Shown: piece after piece, positions 13,772 through 16,904 of the stretch
Layout: each line of letters begins with the position of its first letter
Numbering within the stretch: position 1 is the stretch's first letter
Assembly: GCA_040775095.1 (NCBI GenBank)
Contig: JAXGTD010000094.1
Location: 1 to 16,904 of the forward strand
Source: JAXGTD01 sp040775095
GTDB taxonomy: Bacteria > Pseudomonadota > Gammaproteobacteria > Chromatiales > Chromatiaceae
Direction of reading: 5' to 3'
Length of the DNA: 16,904 nt
Notes under the pieces: model-generated
Database searches by the model: none
The model's input: only the letters and a program-made list of their open reading frames with translations
What the model was told of the DNA's origin: nothing
Translations under genes and position numbers: made by a program

Positions 13772-13783
13772 CCTGTGCACAGG
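13772..13783. promoter_or_regulatory. 12-bp palindrome overlapping the phosphatase RBS
   Basis: CCTGTGCACAGG is a perfect palindrome. Its right end overlaps the AGGGG ribosome binding site (13781-13785) of the phosphatase gene at 13794. Protein binding or RNA pairing there could block expression; this is inference. Confidence 0.4.
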
Positions 13784-13793
13784 GGCAGCAAGC

Positions 13794-14396
13794 ATGCGAC
13801 AAGAGATCCTGGTCGACCTGATCCGACACGGCGAGCCAGAGGGCGGGCCAATGATCCGGGGCCGAGGCGTCGAACATCGATTGAGCCCACTTGGCTGGCG
13901 TCAGATGTGGGCCGCGGTCGGCGACGTCGCCCCCTGGGACCAGGTCATCTCCTCGCCCATGCTACGTTGCCTCCCCTTCGCCACGGAGCTGGCGAGCCGG
14001 TTCGCTCTGCCGCTTGCGGTGGAGCCGCTGCTGCACGAGATCGGCATGGGCGATTGGGAGGGACGCCGCCGACAGGACATCGCTGCCCAGGACCCGGAGG
14101 CATTCAACGCGGTCCACGCCGATCCGGTACGCAACCGTCCACCCAACGGCGAGCGTCTGGAGGCGCTTGGGGCACGTGTTGGGGAGGTCTATGCACGTCA
14201 GCTCGCGAGCTATCCGGGACGTCGCCTGCTCATCGTCTGTCATGCCGGAGTCACGCGCGCCATCCTCGGGTATGCGATGGGGGCCGATCCGACGGCCTGG
14301 TTCCGTTTACGCATCGATTACGCGGGGGTCAGCCGCATTCGGCACGGCCGTTTCGGGCCCGGCGTCGAGTTCGTCAATGCGAGGCGGGTGCGTTGA
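13794..14396 (+). CDS. Histidine phosphatase family protein (phosphoglycerate mutase-like)
   Basis: This is a cytoplasmic phosphatase of the histidine phosphatase superfamily, with 200 residues. The catalytic signature is LIRHGEP, with R11 and nucleophile H12. A second active-site His is H150 in VCHAGVTRAILG. The family's acidic region reads LLHEIGMGDWEGRRR. Size and motifs resemble alpha-ribazole phosphatase (CobC) and related sugar-phosphate phosphatases, but no cobalamin genes are nearby, so a specific substrate is not assigned. The ATG at 13794 has AGGGG nine bases upstream. The open frame continues to 13707, but that part covers palindromic spacer and is not counted. The AEC transporter gene begins 58 bp after the stop and could be co-transcribed. 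Confidence 0.88.
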   Translation: MRQEILVDLIRHGEPEGGPMIRGRGVEHRLSPLGWRQMWAAVGDVAPWDQVISSPMLRCLPFATELASRFALPLAVEPLLHEIGMGDWEGRRRQDIAAQDPEAFNAVHADPVRNRPPNGERLEALGARVGEVYARQLASYPGRRLLIVCHAGVTRAILGYAMGADPTAWFRLRIDYAGVSRIRHGRFGPGVEFVNARRVR

Positions 14397-14454
14397 CCAA
14401 CCGCCCTCGCTCCCAGGAATCGGGCGGCGCGCGCTTCGACCCCGCGCCGACGCG

Positions 14455-15330
14455 ATGATCGAGCAGATCCTGGGCATTGTCGTGCCAGTTTACGGCATCG
14501 TGCTGGTCGGCTTCCTCTACGCGCGCCGGCACGCGCCGGACCTGGGTGCGGCGAACCGGTTGAATCTCGATGTGTTTACGCCGGCGCTGCTCTTCGATGT
14601 CCTGGCGTCCAAGGACTTCCAGCTTGAGGAGTATCTCGACCTTGCCGCCGCCGGGGCGGCGGTGGTGCTCCTCTCCGGGCTGATCGCACTGGCGGTGAGC
14701 CGGATAGTGCGCTTGTCCGCGCGCACCCTGGTACCGCCGATGATGTTTCTCAACTCCGGCAACATGGGGCTGCCCCTGGCGGTGCTGGCGTTTGGCGAGC
14801 AGGCGTTGGCGGCAGCGGTGGTGCTGTTCATGATCGAAAACCTGCTGCACTTCAGCGTTGGCATTCGCATCCTCGACCCTCGGGCACGGGTCTCGCAGAT
14901 GCTGCGCATACCCCTGGTACTCGCCTGCCTGCTCGGCACCGGCGCGTCGCTTGGTGGGGTGCGCCCTCCAGAGGCCATCGCCCAGGGTATCCACCTGCTC
15001 GGCCAGATCGCGATCCCGCTGATGCTCTTCGCGCTGGGCGCCCGGCTGACCACGGCAAACCTTGGCCATTGGCGCATCGGTCTGCTGGCATCCTTGCTGC
15101 GGCCCCTCTCGGGGCTATTGGTGGCCATCGCGCTGCTGGCGGTGTTCGCGCTGCCAGGTCAGCTGCCAGCGCAGTTGATCCTGTTTGCGGTTCTGCCGCC
15201 GGCGGTGCTCAATTTCATCTTCGCCGAGCGTTATGGACAGGAACCGGAGGTCGTCGCTGCCATCGTCATCTGGGGCAATCTGAGCAGTCTGTTGGTGGTG
15301 CCCGCGACGCTCGCTTTTCTGCTCCGGTAG
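14455..15330 (+). CDS. AEC family transporter (auxin efflux carrier-like)
   Basis: This is a predicted inner-membrane carrier of 291 residues with eight to ten hydrophobic segments, close to the usual ~300-320. The family motif NSGNMGLPLAVLAFGEQALA begins at N100. The two-repeat layout is visible: VVPVYGIVLVGFLYARR starts the first half, and GQIAIPLMLFALGARLT starts the second. Bacterial relatives export or import small organic acids such as malate, but the substrate cannot be told from sequence. The ATG at 14455 lacks a clear ribosome binding site; I kept it because MIEQILGIVVPVYGIVLVGF is a typical start for this family. It follows the phosphatase gene by 58 bp. Confidence 0.87.
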   Translation: MIEQILGIVVPVYGIVLVGFLYARRHAPDLGAANRLNLDVFTPALLFDVLASKDFQLEEYLDLAAAGAAVVLLSGLIALAVSRIVRLSARTLVPPMMFLNSGNMGLPLAVLAFGEQALAAAVVLFMIENLLHFSVGIRILDPRARVSQMLRIPLVLACLLGTGASLGGVRPPEAIAQGIHLLGQIAIPLMLFALGARLTTANLGHWRIGLLASLLRPLSGLLVAIALLAVFALPGQLPAQLILFAVLPPAVLNFIFAERYGQEPEVVAAIVIWGNLSSLLVVPATLAFLLR

Positions 15331-15466
15331 CACCCGGATTCCCACCATGACGCCGGGGCGGACCCGCTCACGCCGAGGGATAGGGATTCTCGGCTATACT
15401 CGGCCCAGGCCAGGCAGGCCGGACTTCTCGGAAGGGACCCGCACCGACGCGATTTCCCCACCCCTC

Positions 15467-16904
15467 ATGCCTGTTTCCACTGCCAGAGCGCACCCGGGCG
15501 GATCGCCATCGCCGTCACCGCCCCACGGCTCCGCCTGGTCTCCGTTGCGGCACCGGCCATTCGCGGTGATCTGGTCGGCGATGCTGGTGTCTTACCTGGG
15601 CACCTGGATGAACGACGTCGGCGCGGGCTGGCTGATGGCGACGCTGGCGCCCTCCCCGGCCATGGTCGCGTTGGTGCAGACCGCGGCGACGCTGCCGGTG
15701 TTGCTGTTCTCGTTGCCAGCCGGGGCGCTGGCCGACATCGTCGACCGGCGCCAACTGCTGATCTGGAGCCAGAGCGCGACGGCATTGATCGTCGTGGTAT
15801 TCACGCTGATGGTGTGGACGGGACGGGTCACACCGCTGGGGCTCCTGGTCTTCACCTTCCTGCTCGGTACCGGGCTGGCCGTATTTGCGCCGACCCGCAA
15901 CGCCATCGTCCCCAAACTGGTGCCCCACGACGAGTTGCAGGCGGCCGTCGTCCTCAACGGTGTGGGGGTCAACGTCAGTCGCGCAATCGGCCCGGTCGTG
16001 GCCGGGCTCGTCATCGCGGCCTGGGGCGTCGCGGCGCCATTCGCGCTCAACGCGCTGAGCTTCGTCGCCGTGATCCTGGCCTTCCTGTGGTGGCATCCCC
16101 CGCCGGAGCCGCCGACCACGACCCCGAATGAGCAGCTCTGGGGGGCCATGGCCGCCGGGCTGCGCTACGCGCGTGCCAGCGCACCCTTGCACGACACCCT
16201 GTCGCGCGCCGCCGCATTCTTCGTCTTCGCCGGCTCGGTCTGGGCCCTGCTGCCACTGATCGCGAAGCACCAGCTCGCCGGGGGTTCGGCGCTGTTCGGC
16301 ATCCTCAACGGCTGTATCGGCGCCGGTGCCGTGCTCGGGGCACTGCTGCTGCCCCGGCTGCGACGGCGAATCGACCCGGACTGCCTCGTCGCCGGGGCAA
16401 CCGTGGTGGTCGCGCTCGCGCTGCTGCTCCTCGCCGCCGCGACGAACGCCTGGATGGCGGGCAGCGCGTGCCTGATGTTTGGCGCCGCCTGGGTCGGGGC
16501 GCTGGCCAGCCTCAACGTCTCCGCGCAGGTGGCGCTGCCAGATTGGGTCCGGGCCCGCGGGATGTCGCTGTTCCTGATGGTCGTCTTTGGCTCCATGAGC
16601 ATCGGAAGCGCGCTCTGGGGCCAGATCGCCGATCACAGCTCGATCCCCGCGGCGCTGCTGATCGCCGCCGCCGGGGCCGTACTGGGCATCCCACTGATGT
16701 GGCGGGCCCGGCTGCATCAGGGCGCCGCGCTGGACCTGGCGCCCGCGTCGAACTGGCCCGCGCCGATGGTATCGGGAGAGATCCCGGAGCAGAAGGGCCC
16801 GGTGATGGTCACGATCGAGTACCGCATCCGCGAGGCCGACTGCCTGGCCTTCGTCACCGCCATGGATGCGCTGTCCCACGCGCGACGGCGCGCCGGGGCG
16901 TTTA
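15467..16904 (+). CDS. MFS_3-type exporter with C-terminal fused domain, 3'-truncated
   Basis: This is a major facilitator superfamily transporter of the EntS-like MFS_3 group. The frame is open from 15467 to the window edge, giving 479 residues. After a Ser/Pro-rich tail (1-25), SPLRHRPFAVIWSAMLVSYL begins helix 1. LPAGALADIVDRR is the MFS loop signature, and ATRNAIVPKLV-type sequence (here PTRNAIVPKLVPHDELQAA) is typical of the group. About ten to twelve helices run to ~410. After it, PVMVTIEYRIREADCLAFV starts a small ferredoxin-like domain common at the end of this family, cut off here. No strong ribosome binding site precedes the ATG; GGAAGGG lies further up near 15429. A TATACT at 15395 could be a -10 but lacks a -35. 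Confidence 0.87.
   Translation, partial: MPVSTARAHPGGSPSPSPPHGSAWSPLRHRPFAVIWSAMLVSYLGTWMNDVGAGWLMATLAPSPAMVALVQTAATLPVLLFSLPAGALADIVDRRQLLIWSQSATALIVVVFTLMVWTGRVTPLGLLVFTFLLGTGLAVFAPTRNAIVPKLVPHDELQAAVVLNGVGVNVSRAIGPVVAGLVIAAWGVAAPFALNALSFVAVILAFLWWHPPPEPPTTTPNEQLWGAMAAGLRYARASAPLHDTLSRAAAFFVFAGSVWALLPLIAKHQLAGGSALFGILNGCIGAGAVLGALLLPRLRRRIDPDCLVAGATVVVALALLLLAAATNAWMAGSACLMFGAAWVGALASLNVSAQVALPDWVRARGMSLFLMVVFGSMSIGSALWGQIADHSSIPAALLIAAAGAVLGIPLMWRARLHQGAALDLAPASNWPAPMVSGEIPEQKGPVMVTIEYRIREADCLAFVTAMDALSHARRRAGAF

Noticed and set aside
15395..15400. TATACT as promoter of the MFS gene
   Set aside because: No -35-like hexamer lies 16-18 bp upstream, so it is not listed as a feature.
15515..16879. 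Long antisense open frame (454 codons) opposite the MFS gene
   Set aside because: It is rich in Arg, Gln, His and Gly and has no recognisable fold, as expected for the complement of a GC-rich gene. The plus strand encodes a clear MFS protein over the same bases.
1..16904. Mobile elements, defence islands, CRISPR arrays, tRNA or rRNA genes, or a new multi-gene system
   Set aside because: No transposase, integrase, nuclease cluster, regular repeat array or RNA gene was found by reading. The neighbours are mostly housekeeping or stand-alone genes, so no system claim is made.

Overview
The window reads as ordinary chromosome of a GC-rich gammaproteobacterium. The best guess is Chromatiales (purple sulfur bacteria or relatives), based on base composition, the mix of gltD, glnS and a one-anchor succinate dehydrogenase, and small hypothetical proteins that look familiar from that order. 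This placement is inference. I see no rRNA, tRNA, CRISPR array, transposase, integrase or phage gene, and no break in base composition that suggests a recent island.

Layout, left to right. (1) The 3' part of a glutamate synthase small subunit gene (gltD) enters from the left. It converges on a minus-strand gene for a lipase maturation factor family membrane protein. (2) A 461-bp gene-free spacer with a hairpin repeat leads to a DUF1275 membrane protein on the plus strand. (3) A minus-strand series follows: an exported plant-type glutaminyl-peptide cyclotransferase, a LOG-family Rossmann protein, a DinB-like protein and glutaminyl-tRNA synthetase (glnS). The DinB-like and LOG genes are 7 bp apart and probably co-transcribed. 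(4) A 313-bp divergent spacer separates glnS from a plus-strand MaoC-type hotdog protein. (5) A recognisable promoter then drives sdhC-sdhA-sdhB, a type B succinate:quinone oxidoreductase with one five-helix dihaem anchor. The sdhC and sdhA genes overlap by ATGA. (6) Two small linked hypothetical genes lie on the minus strand. They diverge from a histidine phosphatase across a palindrome-rich spacer. (7) An AEC-family transporter follows the phosphatase, and an MFS_3-type exporter with a fused C-terminal domain runs off the right edge.

Functionally the window holds nitrogen assimilation (gltD), translation (glnS), central respiration (sdhCAB) and a set of membrane, export and small unknown proteins. 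Apart from the sdh operon, the DinB/LOG pair, the hypothetical pair and possibly the phosphatase/AEC pair, neighbours do not obviously share a pathway. I found no convincing new multi-gene system.

The items most worth a second look are: a short intergenic motif (GCCAYGGAYG) that forms hairpins with a compensatory base-pair change in two copies; a cyclotransferase with altered active-site motif residues; the type B SDH in a presumed gammaproteobacterium; and the uncharacterised gene pair with its palindromic divergent spacer.
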